Origin: Closterium sp. NIES-65
Lineage: Eukaryota > Streptophyta > Zygnematophyceae > Desmidiales > Closteriaceae
Length of the DNA stretch: 64,000 nucleotides
Direction of reading: 5' to 3'
Assembly (NCBI GenBank): GCA_948144175.1
Contig: CANXME010000520.1
Location: 1,116,001 to 1,180,000, forward strand
The notes under the pieces are model-generated. The model saw nothing but the letters and a program-made list of their open reading frames with translations, made no database searches and was not told the origin of the DNA. The translations under genes and the position numbers were made by a program. The stretch's first letter is position 1. Each line of letters starts with the position of its first letter. Shown piece after piece: positions 41,271 through 52,843 of this stretch.

Positions 41271-41496
41271 AGGAGCAGACGACAGGGGAGCAGTTCGATG
41301 AAGGCACATCGAGCGACGTGGTGGAGGTGCAGCCCGGACCTCGGAAGTCGGGCCGAATTCGGAAGCCACCCGACTTCTTCGTCCCCGCTGCCTTCACCAC
41401 GGTGTACGATGTGGATGACGATGACCTTGCATACGATGACGCCGAGGACGATGAGGAGTTTTCGGAGCTCGACCCCGACATGCACGCCGATCCCGA

Positions 41497-42498
41497 TGTC
41501 AGAACATATAGCTTACTTGTTTGTGTAGGCTATAGTGGGGTATCCCATAGGGGGTACAACACATTAGGGTTTCCTATTTGTATTCACTTCACTTCATAGT
41601 CATTCATTCTCGTTCTTTGTTTTCACATGGTATCAGAGCACAGACGCACTGGCACCTAGAGCAGCAGCCTCACTAGTACCTGACGCGGCAGTACCAATGC
41701 CCGGGTCGGGCGGGAAACACCGGTAACAGTCATCCTCATCACTACCAATCGCAGCATACATAGCAGAGAGAATATCATCAAAATCAAGATCATAAATAGC
41801 TACACCAGCCCTAGACAGCTCTCCCCAGCGGGGGATCTCAGCTGCCTCCGGAAACTGCTGACGCCAGGCGTCAGTCAGGCGGCCAAAGCAGCGGCGGGCT
41901 GTGTGGGCGCCTCCAGTCCTGTACGTAGACAACAAGGCCATGCTGGCCTCGTGTCGAGAGCAGCGACTGGAGCACAGAACGAAGCACATTGCTCTTCGCT
42001 ACTTTCTTGCTCGTGAGCTACAGCAGCGTGGACAGCTGCGACTTGCGTACGTGGCCTCTGAGGCCAACACTGCTGATGTTTTCACCAAGGCACTTGCGCC
42101 TTGTGATCATCAGCGTTGCTGCACGCAGTTGGGTCTTGTGCCTGTCTTGCCTCACTTGCTCTCCTCTTGACCTTGCTTGTACCTTCGCATATATATACTC
42201 TTGCTCTTGTATATCTCTATATATGATCTTGCATGTGAACTGGCCTTGTGGCCTTTGAACTTGTGCTCGGAATGCGTGGTGACTTTGTGATCCACCCTGA
42301 GCTTTGCTTTGCTTTGCTTGATTGGTCTTGTGACCCCTTGTTCTCCCCCACTTTGCCTATGGGGGTGTGTCAGAACATATAGCTTACTTGTTTGTGTAGG
42401 CTATAGTGGGGTATCCCATAGGGGGTACAACACATTAGGGTTTCCTATTTGTATTCACTTCACTTCATAGTCATTCATTCTCGTTCTTTGTTTTCACA
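41497..42498 (+). mobile_element. Miniature chimeric copia element M (1,002 bp) in E
   Basis: Two identical 131-bp LTRs (41497-41627 and 42368-42498), exact duplication CCCGA (41492-41496 and 42499-42503), primer site TGGTATCAGAGC and polypurine tract CCTATGGGGGTG. The 740-bp core joins a Gag piece in antisense orientation (41633-41912, matching 1151-1429 of A) to the last 260 bp of RNase H in sense (from about 41911; VDNKAMLASCREQRLEHRTK) plus 3' UTR. It has no complete protein domain, so it must have been moved by another copy's proteins. Identical LTRs mark it as very recent. Confidence 0.95.
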
Positions 42499-42503
42499 CC
42501 CGA

Positions 42504-44110
42504 GCACCGTTGGGACATCTCGACCATGACGGTGAAGGAGGCGTTGGCGAGCTGGAAGGGCCCGGCGGTGAAGGCCGCCATGGAGGAGGAGATTCGTAGC
42601 CACATCAACATGGGCACTTGGGAGCTGGTCGAACGCCCGCCTTGGGTGAACATAATGAAGAACCGGTGGGTGCTGACAACGAAGTACCGCATCGAAGACA
42701 CTGTCGAGCGCGAAAAGGCGAGGCTGGTTGTGAAAGGCTTGACACAGGTGTATGGCGCTGACTACGACAAGACGTACGCGCCGGTGAGCAGCTACGTCAC
42801 GCTGAGGATTTTCCTCAGCATCGTCGCCGTCCTCGACCTCAACCTGATGCAACTGGACATGAAGAACACCTTTTTGCAGAGCAAGCTCGACCACGTGCTG
42901 TACATGTACCAGCCTGACTACTTCAACGACGGGACCGGCCGGGTCTGCAAGCTGCTGAAGAGCCTCTATGGGCTAAAGTAGTCGCCGCTGCTGTGGTACA
43001 CGGCTCTCAACGACGTGTTGGTTGGCGCCAGGTGGAAGAAGAGCCAAGTCGATGAGGCTCTGTACTCCAAGGCCGGCGACGACAAGGTGACCTGCTGGGT
43101 GCTGGTCTACGTCAATGACCTCCTCGCCGCGAGCAGCAGCACCGCGATGCTGAAGGAGCTGCTGGAGGCCGCTTTCAAGCTGCGCGAAATTTCGCCGCTG
43201 CAGAAGTATCTCGGCCTGGAGATCGTGCGCGACAGGCCGGCACAAAAATTGTGGCTGCACCAGCAGGGCTACGCCGATAAGCTGCGCATGCACTTCATCG
43301 ACGAGGAGCAGACGGAGCGCACTCCGAAAACGCCGGTCTGCGTCGCCGCCTACGCGGAGCAGACATTCGACGACGAGGAGGCGTAGGAGCGCGAGGAGGA
43401 GTACAGGCAGAAGGTCGGCTTGCTGCAGTTCGCGGCGACGACGACGAGGCCAGACATCGCATTCGCGTGCAGCAAGCTGGGGAGTAGCCTCACGGTGAGG
43501 AGCGACAAGCACTGGCGCGAGGTCGACCGCTGCCTCGCCTACCTTGCCAACACGCGAGACACCGCCCTGGAGTTCGGCGGTGGTCCGGAGTCAGTGGAGT
43601 TGGTCGGCTACGTGGACGCCGACAACGCTGGCGACAAGCAGAACCGGATGAGCACGGGCGGCTACGTGTTCGTCTACGGAGGGGCCGCGGTCTCCTGGTC
43701 AAGCCAGGGCATCAAGTGCGCGACGCTGTCGTCGACCGAGTCGGAGTACGTGGCGGCCGTCGAAGCCAGCAAGGAGGGACGTCGCCTATGCTTCCTCCTC
43801 GCGGAGCTCCAGCGGCTGGACGCCGGAAAGCCGACTGTCCTCAGGGTGGACAACAAGTCGGCCATCACGGTCGGCGAGGGCATGGGGTTGACGGGCAACC
43901 TCAAGCACATGGAATGGCGACATGCCTGGCTGCAGCACATGGTGAAGCGCGGGAAGTTTTCGCTGAAGTACATCCCGACCACTGAGCAGCCGGCAGACTT
44001 CCTGACGAAGGCGCTGCACTACCCGGCCTTCAACTGGTGCTCCGTTGCAATCGGCCAAGTGCGCCTAGCCGATGTGGGCGACGGTGACAACGACGTGCAG
44101 AAGTAGGTGC
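42504..44110 (+). pseudogene. RT and RNase H region of element E
   Basis: RT: EHRWDISTMTVKEALASWKG-like start, NRWVLTTKYRIEDTVEREKA, QLDMKNTFLQSKLDHVLYMY. RNase H: ELVGYVDADNAGDKQNRMST, LSSTESEYVAAVEASKEGRR, PADFLTKALHYPAFNWCSVA. C-terminal end at about 44106. Few breaks. Confidence 0.82.
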
Positions 44111-44244
44111 CATGCCCTTTTGCATGGCTGGTGCGGTGACTGGCGTGCTGTGCGTTGTATGCACGCCAACGGGCTACTCTCTGATTAGTACTGCCGTGTG
44201 GGCCGGGGGGGGGGGGGGGCCCAAGCGTGAACGCGGCAGGGGAG

Positions 44245-45131
44245 TGTCAATGGGAGTTGTGTTTGGCCCCGTCCTCGCTTGGGCGGAGCTGACGGCGGGA
44301 GGACCGTGGGAGCCGCAAAATCGCGGGAGGACCGTGGGAGCCGCGAAATCGCGGGAGGTCCGTGGGAGCCGCGAAATCGTGGGAGGTCCGTGGGAGCCGC
44401 GAAATCGCGGGAGGTCCGTGGGAGCCGCGAAACCGCGGGAGGACCATGGGAGCCGCGAAACCGCGGGAGGACCGTGGGAGCCGCGAAACCACGGGAGGAC
44501 CGTGGGAGCCGCGAAACCGCGGGAGGACCGTGGGGGCCGCGAAACTGCGGGAGGACTGCGAAATACCCGGTCAACCAGGATACCCGGGCGATGTGCCCGA
44601 AAGTCGCTGGGGGGTGTTGTCAGCAAGGACGACCTCGGGGTGGTATTCCGAGGTCGACGTGGCTGGTGGGCGCCGTCATGGGTGGAGTGTCTGCGCTGGG
44701 CATGTGACGGGGAGTTGGGCGCCAACCAGCTGCACGCACCTGCGAAGCTAGTGCACCATTGTCAAGCAGGTGCAACACTGTGCAGCCGACTTACTGCAGC
44801 GTTGGCACATCGCGGGCTTGCAACGTTGGCAAGCCGCGACTCTGCTGGAGCACAGTCAACCAAGTCGTGCTGGCACGCGGTCGACCGTGCTGCGCTGGCA
44901 GTCGACCAGCAGCCTTGCTAGGTATGATGTAGTATGTGTTGCCAATGTTGATGCTATCATTCTGCACTTTTGTTGTTATGTTTTCCTAGTGAAATTCTTG
45001 CCAATTTTCCCCGTGAACTAGAAAGCCGTGTTAGCACTTGGAAACGACTAAGGAACGAATGAACGCAGAGATCACACGAGCATCCGTGCCTGGCCCATAG
45101 TCTAGCTCCCGTTGCACTAGTTATCTCCGCG
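44245..45131 (+). repeat. 3' LTR of element E (887 bp)
   Basis: Direct repeat of the 5' LTR with about nine to ten copies of the 28-bp unit at 44290-44565. Preceded by the purine tract GGCAGGGGAG. Confidence 0.9.
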
Positions 45132-45136
45132 CTGGT

Positions 45137-46720
45137 GAGGCTGCTACTCTGGGTGCTCGTGCGTCTCCTACTCTAGGTGCTGGTGAGGCTGCTGCTCTAG
45201 GTGCTAGTGCGTCTCCTGCTCTAGGTGATGGTGAGGCTGCTACTCCAGGTGCTGGTGCGTCTGCTCTCTCTGGCACTGCGCCTGCTGAGTCCTAGTACAC
45301 CTTCACATTTGACTCAGGTGCTTCCCGCTCCTTCTTTCGCGACAGCACCACCCTCACGCCGCTCAGTCAGCCAGTTCCAGTCTCCCCGGCAGACCCCTTT
45401 AGGGGTCCAGTCCTTGCGCACTCCTCCCCGGTCTTGCCGTGTCCGGCGGTCTCGTCTGGCTCCCTGTCAGGTTTTCACCTCTCCTCGTTCTCTACGAACT
45501 TGGTGAGTGGTGCTGACCTCCAGGACCAGTGGGTTACCAGTTCACTCCTGAAGGTCAGCACGTGACCCACTGTACGTGCTCCCGGACGGGCCGGCACCTG
45601 GCCACGTTTACTCGTGCGCCTGGCTCGAGTCTGTACACATTGACTACCGTATCCCCTCAGGTCGCTGCGTCTGCGTCTGCGTCAGGTCAGCTAGCGCCAC
45701 CCTGCTCGTGTCGCGCTTTGTCGCACCAGACCCTCCTTTGGCACCACCGTCTTGGTCACCCCTCGGTGCAACGCCTTCGTAGCATGCACCGCCGTGTCCT
45801 TGTCTCTGGTCTTCCCAAGGTTCTCCCTCCCCTCCCACCCTCGCCTGCTCCTCCCTGTCTTCCTTGTGTCGAGGGGCGGCAGCGCGCCGCTCCTCACTCC
45901 TCCTCGTTTCCCCCAACGACTGCTCCCCTGCAGACACTGCACATGGACGTGTGGGGCCCAGCCCGCGTCAGTGGGCAGGACCGCGAGCGGTACTTCCTGC
46001 TGGTTGTTGACGACTACTCGCGTTACACCATGGTCTTCCCCTTGCGCACCAAGGGTGAGGTCCCTGATGTTTTGATCCCTTGGCTGCCCGTCTCCAGCTC
46101 CGCGAGCGGTTTGGGACGGAGTTTCCCGTCTTGCATCTGCACTCTGACAGAGGTGGGGAGTTTTCCTCCGACCTTCTGCAGAGCTTTTGTCGTGGGGAGG
46201 GCATTCTCCAGACGTTCACACTTCCAGCCTCTCCGCAACAGAATGGGGTTGCTGAGCGCCGCATTGGCTTGGTCATGGAGGTCGGTCGTACCTTCATGGT
46301 CCATGCAGCTGCCCCCCATTTTCTGTGGCCGTTTGCGGTCCGCTAAGCCGCGCATCAGCTCAACCTCTGGCCCCGTGTCTCCTTGCCGGAGACCTCGCCC
46401 ACACTGCGGTGAACGGGGAAGGTTGGCGATGCGTCGTTGTTCCGGGTCTGGGGCTCTCGTGCCATTGTCCGTGATACCACCGCGGACAAGCTCTTCGCGC
46501 GCGCTGTTCCCTGTGTCTTCCATGGCTTTGTCCCTTACACGCCTGGTTGGCAGTTTTTCCACCCCACCTCGCGCCGTGTCTTCCCCTCTCAGGACGTCAC
46601 GTTCGACGAGTCGGTTCCCTTTTCCCGTCTCTTCCCCTACCGCACTGCCCCTTCCCCCCCCCCCCCGCCGCTCTTCCTCGCTACAGGTGCTCCCCAGGTA
46701 GACCCCCTCTCCGCTCCCAG
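45137..46720 (+). pseudogene. Protease and integrase region of element D
   Basis: Ala/Gly-rich Gag tail, protease FTFDSGASRSFFRDSTTLTP (about 45301-45365), HHRLGHPSVQRLRSMHRR (about 45740), LHMDVWGPARVSGQDRERYF, VVDDYSRYTMVFPLRTKGEV, LHSDRGGEFSSDLLQSFCRG, SPQQNGVAERRIGLVMEVGR. Matches H part by part. Broken. Confidence 0.8.
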
Positions 46721-46819
46721 TCCTACTCCTTGAGGTGTGTCTCAGGTAGACCCTCCTCCCTTGACTGCGCCGGTTGAGGTCACTGGTGACTCAGGTCCTG
46801 CTGAGGGTGGTCTTGCTCG

Positions 46820-47790
46820 GGGTAGTGCTACTAGGGGTGCTGAGCCTGGGGGTGCGGAGCCTGGGGGTGGTGAGCCTGGGGGTGCGGAGCCTGGGGTTGC
46901 TGAGCCTGGGGGTGCGGAGCCTGGGGGTACTGAGTCTGGGGGTGCTGAGCCTGGAGGTACTGAGTCTGGGGGTGCTGCACCTGGGGGCGCTGCGGTGTCT
47001 GGTGAGCAGTCTCCCTGGAGCGGCCGTCTCCGTAGTCGCTCCGCTGGTGCCTCGCCGCTGCACTCTTGTTGTCGTCTCCCTCTCTCCCCATAGCAGCTGC
47101 GTGAGTGGGACGTTAGCCGTCAGGGTCGCGCTGCTGGAGCTAGGGGCCCTGCTGCGGGAAGCGCTGGAGCTGGTGACTTTGCTACTGGAGTTGTTTCTAT
47201 TGGAGTTCTTGGAGCTGCTGGGACTGGAGGCCCTGCTGGGCCTGGAGGTGTTGCTGTCGACTCTGAGGTTGGAAGCCTTGGAGCTGGAGGTGCCGGCTCT
47301 GGGGGTGCTACTGCTGGTGGCGCTGGAGCTGGAGGTTCTAGAGCTGCTGCGGGTGATGGCGCTGGAGGTTCTGGAGCCGTTGGAGGTGCAGACGCTGGTG
47401 GCGCTATAGCTAGAGGTTCTGGAGCTGCTGCGGGTGCTGGCGCTGGAGGTGCGACGCCTGAGGGTTCTGAGTCTGCTGTTGCGCGGTCTCCTTGGAGTAG
47501 CCGCCTTCGTCCGCGTGTGCCTCTCACCTCACAGCAGCTGCACGACTGGTACGGTCGCCGTCAGAGTCGCGCTTCTGGAGCTCGGGGCTCTGCCGCTGGA
47601 GGTACTACTGCTGGAGACCCCAGGTCTGGGGGTGCTGGATCTGGGGGTGCTGCTGGTGGTGGAGCTGGTCCTGGAGGAGCTGGCGCAGAGGCTTCTGGAG
47701 CTGCTGGGGGTACTGGAGCTGCTGGTACTGGTGGCGTTGCACAGCCGCGCCTGTTCTTCGCTCCACCGTCTCCGTCGTCTCAGCCACTGC
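46820..47790 (+). repeat. GGAEP and Gly/Ala repeats in the D linker
   Basis: A 15-bp unit array (GGTGCGGAGCCTGGG type) at 46820-47000 is followed by looser GGTGCTGGAGCT-type repeats to about 47740. Long Leu- or Gly-rich frames in the three phases are compositional. Confidence 0.7.
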
Positions 47791-48429
47791 CTGACTCTGT
47801 GATTCGCCAGGTTCTTAGTCTCCCTTCGTCTACTGGTCTTCTGTTACAGCCTGGCTCACCGATGCCTGCTCCTTCTCCTTACATTGAGCAAACAGGGGGT
47901 CTTACTGAGCGTCGTGAGCCTGCGTCGCGTCCTCTCTCGCCTGTCAGTTCTGGTCGTTCCAATCGTCGTGTTCCTCGTCCGAGTCAGCCGGCTGTCCCCG
48001 GCACCCACCTCGTAGTGCGTCCTCCTTCCTCTCCTCCACAGCAAGTTCCTCTGCCGTCTCCTCCTGCGTCTTCTTTGCATGACGTTCTAGAGCTTGAGTC
48101 GGACCGCGCTCGTGCTGCTCATCCTACTGTCACGCGTCTGCTAGCCACAGTTGTCACTGACCCGTCGTTTGAGTCTGCTTCTGCATCTGCCTTAGTCACT
48201 GAGCTTGTTAACTTTGCTGCTGCCTGCCGTCTAGACTACGCCACTAGTCTTGTTGCTGAGTCTGAATTTGTCTATCCTCCGTCCGTCGAGGGTGAGTGTG
48301 CTCTTAGCACGGACGTCCTTGAGGATAGGCAGGAGGACCTTGAGTGTCTTGCAGCCGCTGCGCCTCATCTCGTGTCCATGCTGCTTGCCCCTGAGGGAGA
48401 CCCGGATGCACCAGACATCCCGACTCCGC

Positions 48430-49950
48430 GATTTTGAACCTCAATGGCAGACAGCCATGGACGCAGAGATGGCATCCTAGAAGTCCACAGGCACTTACGT
48501 CGACGAGGTTCCCCCTCCTCGGGTGAGCATCGTCGATGGCATGTGGATTTTCAGGGTGAAGCGGCCGCCAGGTTCTCCGCCTGTCTTCAAGGCTCGTTAC
48601 GTTGCTCGAGGCTTTAGTCAGCGGGAGGGAGTCGACTTCTTCCAGACCTTCTCCCCGACCCCGAAGATGACCACTCTTCGAGTGCTGCTGCACGTTGCCG
48701 CTCAGCGTGACTACGAGCTTCACTCTCTTGACTTCAGCACAGCCTTCTTATAGGGCAGCCTGCACGAGGAGATATGGCTGCGCCGCCCACCTGGCTTCAC
48801 TGGGTCGTTCCCTCCTAGTACCCAGTGGAGCCTCGGGCGGCCAGTCTACGGTCTCCGTCAGGCGCCGCGTGAGTGGCACGACACACTGAGGACTACACTT
48901 GCGGCTTTTGGGTTTGCTCCGTCGAATGCTGACCCGTCGCTGGTTCTGCGCACCGACACTTCATTGCCGCCGTTCTACATCGTCGTGTACGTCGACGACT
49001 TGGTCTTTGCCACTGCTGACACTAAGGCTCTTGCCTTGGTGAAGTCGGAGCTGCAGAAGAGACACACGTGCACAGACCTGGGTGAGCTGCGTAGCTACCT
49101 TGGCTCGCAGATCACCCGGGATACAGCACGCCGCACCATCACACTGACTTAGTCACACATGGTGCAGCAGGTCCTTCAGCGCTTCGGCTTCAACTGGTCC
49201 TCGACACAGGCCACTCTTCTGGCTACAGGTCACTCGCTCTCAGCTCCACCTTCGGACGAGTCCAAAGAGCCGAGTGGTCCTTACCCAGAGCTAGTGGGCT
49301 GCCTCATGTACCTGATGACCTGCACTCGTCCTGAACTTGCGTACCCTCTTGGCCTTCTGCCTCGCTACGTGGCTCCTGGTTGGCACCGAAAGGTGCACAT
49401 GGATGCTGCTAAGAGGGTACTACGCTACTTGTGCAGTACATCGGGCATGGGGCTCGTGCTTGGAGGACGGAGCGACGTTGTCCTCACTGGGTTGACGACC
49501 AAGCTACGCAGCGGTCGTCACAGGGTTACAACTTCAGCCTTGGCTCTGGTACAGTTTCTTGGCGTTCTACACGCTCCTTTTCAGCTCTCAGCTGCAATTG
49601 TGAGGCTGAGATCTACGCCACAGCCATGGCTGCGCAGGAGTTACGCTGGCTTACCTACCTGCTGACCGACTTGGGAGAGCGGCCTGGTTCTCCTCTAGTG
49701 CTGTACGTAGACAACAAGGCCGCCATTGCCTTGTGTCAAGAGCACAGACTGGAGCACAGAACGAAGCACATCGCTCTACGTTACTTCCTTGCTCGAGAAA
49801 TGCAGCAGCGTGGTCAGCTTCGTCTTGCTCACGTGGCCAATCAGGCCAGCACTGAGGATATATTCACCAAGGCACTTCCGCCTGGTGATCATCAGCGCTT
49901 TTGTACGTTGTTGGGTCTTGTGCCTACGTTTCCTCACTTGCTGTAGGCTC
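48430..49950 (+). pseudogene. RT and RNase H region of element D
   Basis: RT: IVDGMWIFRVKRPPGSPPVF, GVDFFQTFSPTPKMTTLRVL, the YVDD box in FYIVVYVDDLVFATADTKAL. RNase H: DDQATQRSSQGYNFSLGSGT, LSCNCEAEIYATAMAAQELR, HRTKHIALRYFLAREMQQRG. Broken; followed by a 3' UTR with (AT)n at 49966-49975. Confidence 0.8.
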
Positions 49951-50173
49951 TCTCTTTACTATGATCTATATATATACCTGCATGCTTACTCTTGGTAGGT
50001 AGAGATCACTGTGCTGTTGTTGTTGCATATATACCTCTGCATGTGAACTGGCCTTGTGGCCCTTTGCTTATGCTCAGTGTGTGTGGTGACGTTGTGATCC
50101 ACCCTGAGCTTGCTTTGTTTCTCTTGACTGGTCTGGTGACCCCTTGCTCTCCCCCACTTTGCCTATGGGGGTG

Positions 50174-50306
50174 TGTTAAATTAAATGTATGTCATATATG
50201 TGTAGGCTGTAGTGGGGTAGCCAGCATGGGGTAGAATCCCATTAGGGTTTCACATTTGTACCCAACTCTTTCATAGTTCATTCATTCCCGCTGCTACATT
50301 CTGACA
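50174..50306 (+). repeat. 3' LTR of element D (133 bp)
   Basis: TGTTAAATTAAATG ... CATTCTGACA, preceded by CCTATGGGGGTG. Direct repeat of 35196-35328. Confidence 0.9.
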
Positions 50307-50329
50307 GGTAAATGAAGAGGTGGGCTTTT

Positions 50330-50786
50330 AATCCCGAGGGTCAACGTTGGAACGATAAAGCACTTTGCAGCCATCTCTCCCCGGATTTGCCGCTCCTAAA
50401 TCTTCTCCTAAATTAAGCATTGCTTCGCTACTGCCGCCGCTGGTGCTTCCGCTCCCACCTCTAGTCGCTATGTGACGGTAGTGACTTTCGTTTCCATTGT
50501 CGAAGCCTGCTTTGCCGCGTATGGCAGCTGCATTTACCAAATCGGAGCACGCAATATCGCGGAAAAATGGCATGCTATGCATTCCCTTATACGGGAGGCC
50601 AACTCTCTCGCACGAATCTAACCAATCTCGGAGGGCTGCGATATCTGGACTCGAGCCGGCCGAAAAATTGTACACCCAAACTAGCAGCATCGCGAACGCC
50701 ATAGTCGCCAGAAGAGACACTCCGAAGGCCCGTTTCGCGACTAACCAGATCGACGACCGCCAGGAGCCCTTCGCCATACCTGCCAT
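50330..50786 (-). pseudogene. First exon of PLOD-like host gene (signal anchor)
   Basis: ATG at 50786 (MAGMAKGSWRSSIWLVAKRA) is chosen because it is the first ATG before a hydrophobic segment (FGVSLLATMAFAMLLVWVYN), giving a short basic tail and one TM helix: the type II anchor usual for Golgi glycosyltransferases. A Ser/Gly-rich stem (GGSGSTSGGSSEA) follows. The frame closes at 50328; the donor is not clear (GTGCTT or GTTGAC near 50345-50365). Linked to 35175-34768 by strand, order and the single GGTAA duplication around D. The link is inferred. Confidence 0.6.
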
Positions 50787-51779
50787 TGGAGGGTCCAGAG
50801 GAAAGTCACGGTCTATCACGAACAGATTACTACAAAGTATTGGGAGAGAGATTTGGCCTGGCGCGCTTCGCCATCCAGAGTTCAGCTCTCCACACTGCAC
50901 TCGCCTCTATCCCTACGAAATAACATCGATCAATTCAGATAGGATCTCTGTTTCAGGGGATGCAGTTCTTGTAGTGGATTTAGGACGCGTCACCTGCCTT
51001 GATCGATCCTGCGAAGGATCGATTTTTGATTCGGTTAAAAAAAAATTCAAACAAATTTTTATGCAACATGCGGGTTTTTAGTGTGGTGGACGATCGATCT
51101 TCCTCGATTTTGCACGACCAATCGAGGGAGGTGACGTGTCCTATGCTCGGGAGGATTTGTACAGGTATCCAGTATGTGCACGGGCGATGCGGGCTAAACT
51201 GTAGTAAGTCTGGAAAGAGCGGGTACAAAGAGGACGTCCGAATGGGGTGGAAAAAGGTTCGGACTCTATCTAGAGCGGTCTAATAAGAACTCCTGATGGT
51301 TGGGTAGGGTTTTCCGAGAATACGTACATTGTTGGACCCGCCCTCAGTGAAGCTGCTTTAAGTTTCGACGAATTGTTCAAACCCTGATTAATTGAATCGC
51401 TAGTCCGGCGAAAAATCGCCAGACTTGACGTTGTGGCGAGAAGAAACATGGAACGCCAGAACGCAAGATGATAACCACGTTTGATGAAACTTGGCTATTT
51501 TCTCGTGGTGACGATCGCCGGAAGCACGATCCCCATTGCGGGTTGTAGTTGATTGTAGTTGATGCAAAAGTACCACGCCCTGCCGTGGAGAAGATAGATT
51601 GTCGAAACTCGAAGGATGGGTAGGCTGTGGAAGGCTGTGGTTGCCAAGCGTGAAAGTAGGCAGTTTTTGGATAATGTTCCCTCACCATTCCCCTGCCACT
51701 TTTCCTCACCTGGTAGCACTACCGGGAGCTGCCGGGTATCAGACAAAGCTACCGAGTACTGTTAGGGCAGGACAGGAAA
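50787..51779. other. Host non-coding stretch, presumed promoter side of PLOD-like gene
   Basis: No convincing coding. Holds ATCGATC-type palindromes near 51000-51025 and 51090-51110 and an A9 run near 51040. As it precedes the minus-strand start at 50786 it should include that gene's promoter and 5' UTR. Confidence 0.35.
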
Positions 51780-52080
51780 TAATAAATCCGAGTCACTTGG
51801 CGCCGCTGCTTTTCCGGAAGCCTCGCTGGCAGCTATTGCGGTGCATCAGATATGGGCAGAGCGGTGTAATTGTGTTTTCCGGGAGAAGAGGTTCTGGGCT
51901 CGGCGCGTCCTCAGACGTATTGAGGCAGCTTTCCGGCTGCATATGAAGGTGTACACCCGGGCAACGGGGAGAAAATCGGACAAGGGGGGTGGTTCGAAAC
52001 AACACGGAAGGACATGGGCGCTAGCACGACAGGAGAACTGTTTGCTTGGACGTATTCGAAGCATGAATGAGAAGGGTTGA
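51780..52080 (+). mobile_element. LINE ORF2 C-terminal remnant
   Basis: Plus-strand frame AAIAVHQIWAERCNCVFREK then RFWARRVLRRIEAAFRLHMK matches the tail after the RT of plant LINEs (zf-RVT type: hydrophobic-W-x-x-R-N-x-x-x-F, then a basic helix). The stop is at 52078-52080. No RT core is seen, so it is a 5'-truncated copy. A-rich runs at 52246-52255 and 52494-52506 may mark its tail. Confidence 0.5.
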
Positions 52081-52717
52081 AGTGGACCCGAGATTTTGGG
52101 GCGCCGTGGAACCTCGCGCGAGGTGCTCTGCATCCGCCTTAGATACTGCCCCTGGGGCCGTTAGTAGCTCTCAGCCTCTCACGCTCAGTTACGATTGACA
52201 TAAGTTTTCGCATAGGCATGTATCATCGGTGTATTGTGAACATATAAAAAAAAAACTATCCACTGTTTATTTCTTTCGGAAGTTTTAGCACAGAACCCGG
52301 GGTAATAAATACGGGGGATACGATAAAACCTTCAAACCCTTCTGAATCGTTAGAATGACTTCGCTGGGCTACTTCGGTTGACTCCAACGAACAAGGCATC
52401 TCCAACTCCAACTCGGCATCTCCAACAAGGCTCATATTCATTCTCTCCAGTTACGACTGTGGATGAATCTATGTTTTGATAATATAGTTACAGCAAAAAA
52501 AAAAAATCTTCATTCTCTCTCGCCACCATCTTGCCAACAGCACTGAGGTTTACCGGTACTGGTGTCGCCATTTGCCAAGCTAAGTAGACATTGTAGCATT
52601 ACCGTTCATTCCGCCGCAACCCTATTTGCGAGGGCTCTGGCTCAGTCATGATACTACAAACTGTATACAGTGTGTACTATGCACGCCGATGTCTCTTTCG
52701 TGTCATGTCGTCATTCA
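52081..52717. other. Host or LINE 3' flank without genes
   Basis: AT-richer sequence with two A runs and a 61-codon minus-strand frame (52256-52441) that has no recognisable features. No gene is supported. Confidence 0.35.
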
Positions 52718-52843
52718 TGTCAAACTTATATGCTATAGTCTGTGTAGGCTGTAGTGGGGTAGACTGTATGGGGTACAACACTTCTAGGTTTTCCTACTTG
52801 TACCCACCTCTTTCCTAGTTCATTCATTCCTCATTTCTTCACA
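52718..52843 (+). repeat. 5' LTR of element J (126 bp)
   Basis: TGTCAAACTTATATGC ... CATTTCTTCACA, followed by TGGTATAGAGC, a stem GTTCCC/GGGAAC and CTTGGGCCCACC at 52844-52892. Confidence 0.85.

Larger units (their letters stand above)
36891..45131 (+). mobile_element. Ty1/copia element E, long-LTR lineage, nested in D
   Basis: Plus-strand element with LTRs 36891-37637 (747 bp) and 44245-45131 (887 bp) and duplication CTGGT at 36886-36890 and 45132-45136. The 140-bp LTR difference equals five units of a 28-bp repeat. Parts: primer site, Gag (37737), protease, integrase, repeat-rich linker, RT, RNase H; M is inserted between linker and RT. Same lineage as B but much better preserved, with only a handful of breaks. 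Confidence 0.93.
35196..50306 (+). mobile_element. Ty1/copia element D, short-LTR lineage, with nested E
   Basis: Plus-strand element with 133-bp LTRs (35196-35328 and 50174-50306; 10 differences, about 7.5%) and duplication GGTAA at 35191-35195 and 50307-50311. It holds element E at 36891-45131. Parts: variant primer site TGGTACCAGAGC, GC leader, C-terminal Gag, protease, integrase, GGAEP linker, RT, RNase H. It lies in an intron of the PLOD-like host gene. LTR divergence makes it the oldest short-LTR copy measurable here; broken in ten or more places. Confidence 0.93.

Noticed and set aside
44290-44565. A CRISPR-like array of 28-bp repeats
   Set aside because: Units are head to tail without unique spacers, inside a retrotransposon LTR of a eukaryote.
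52256-52441. A 61-codon minus-strand host gene
   Set aside because: No recognisable motif, no neighbouring exon and AT-rich non-coding surroundings.
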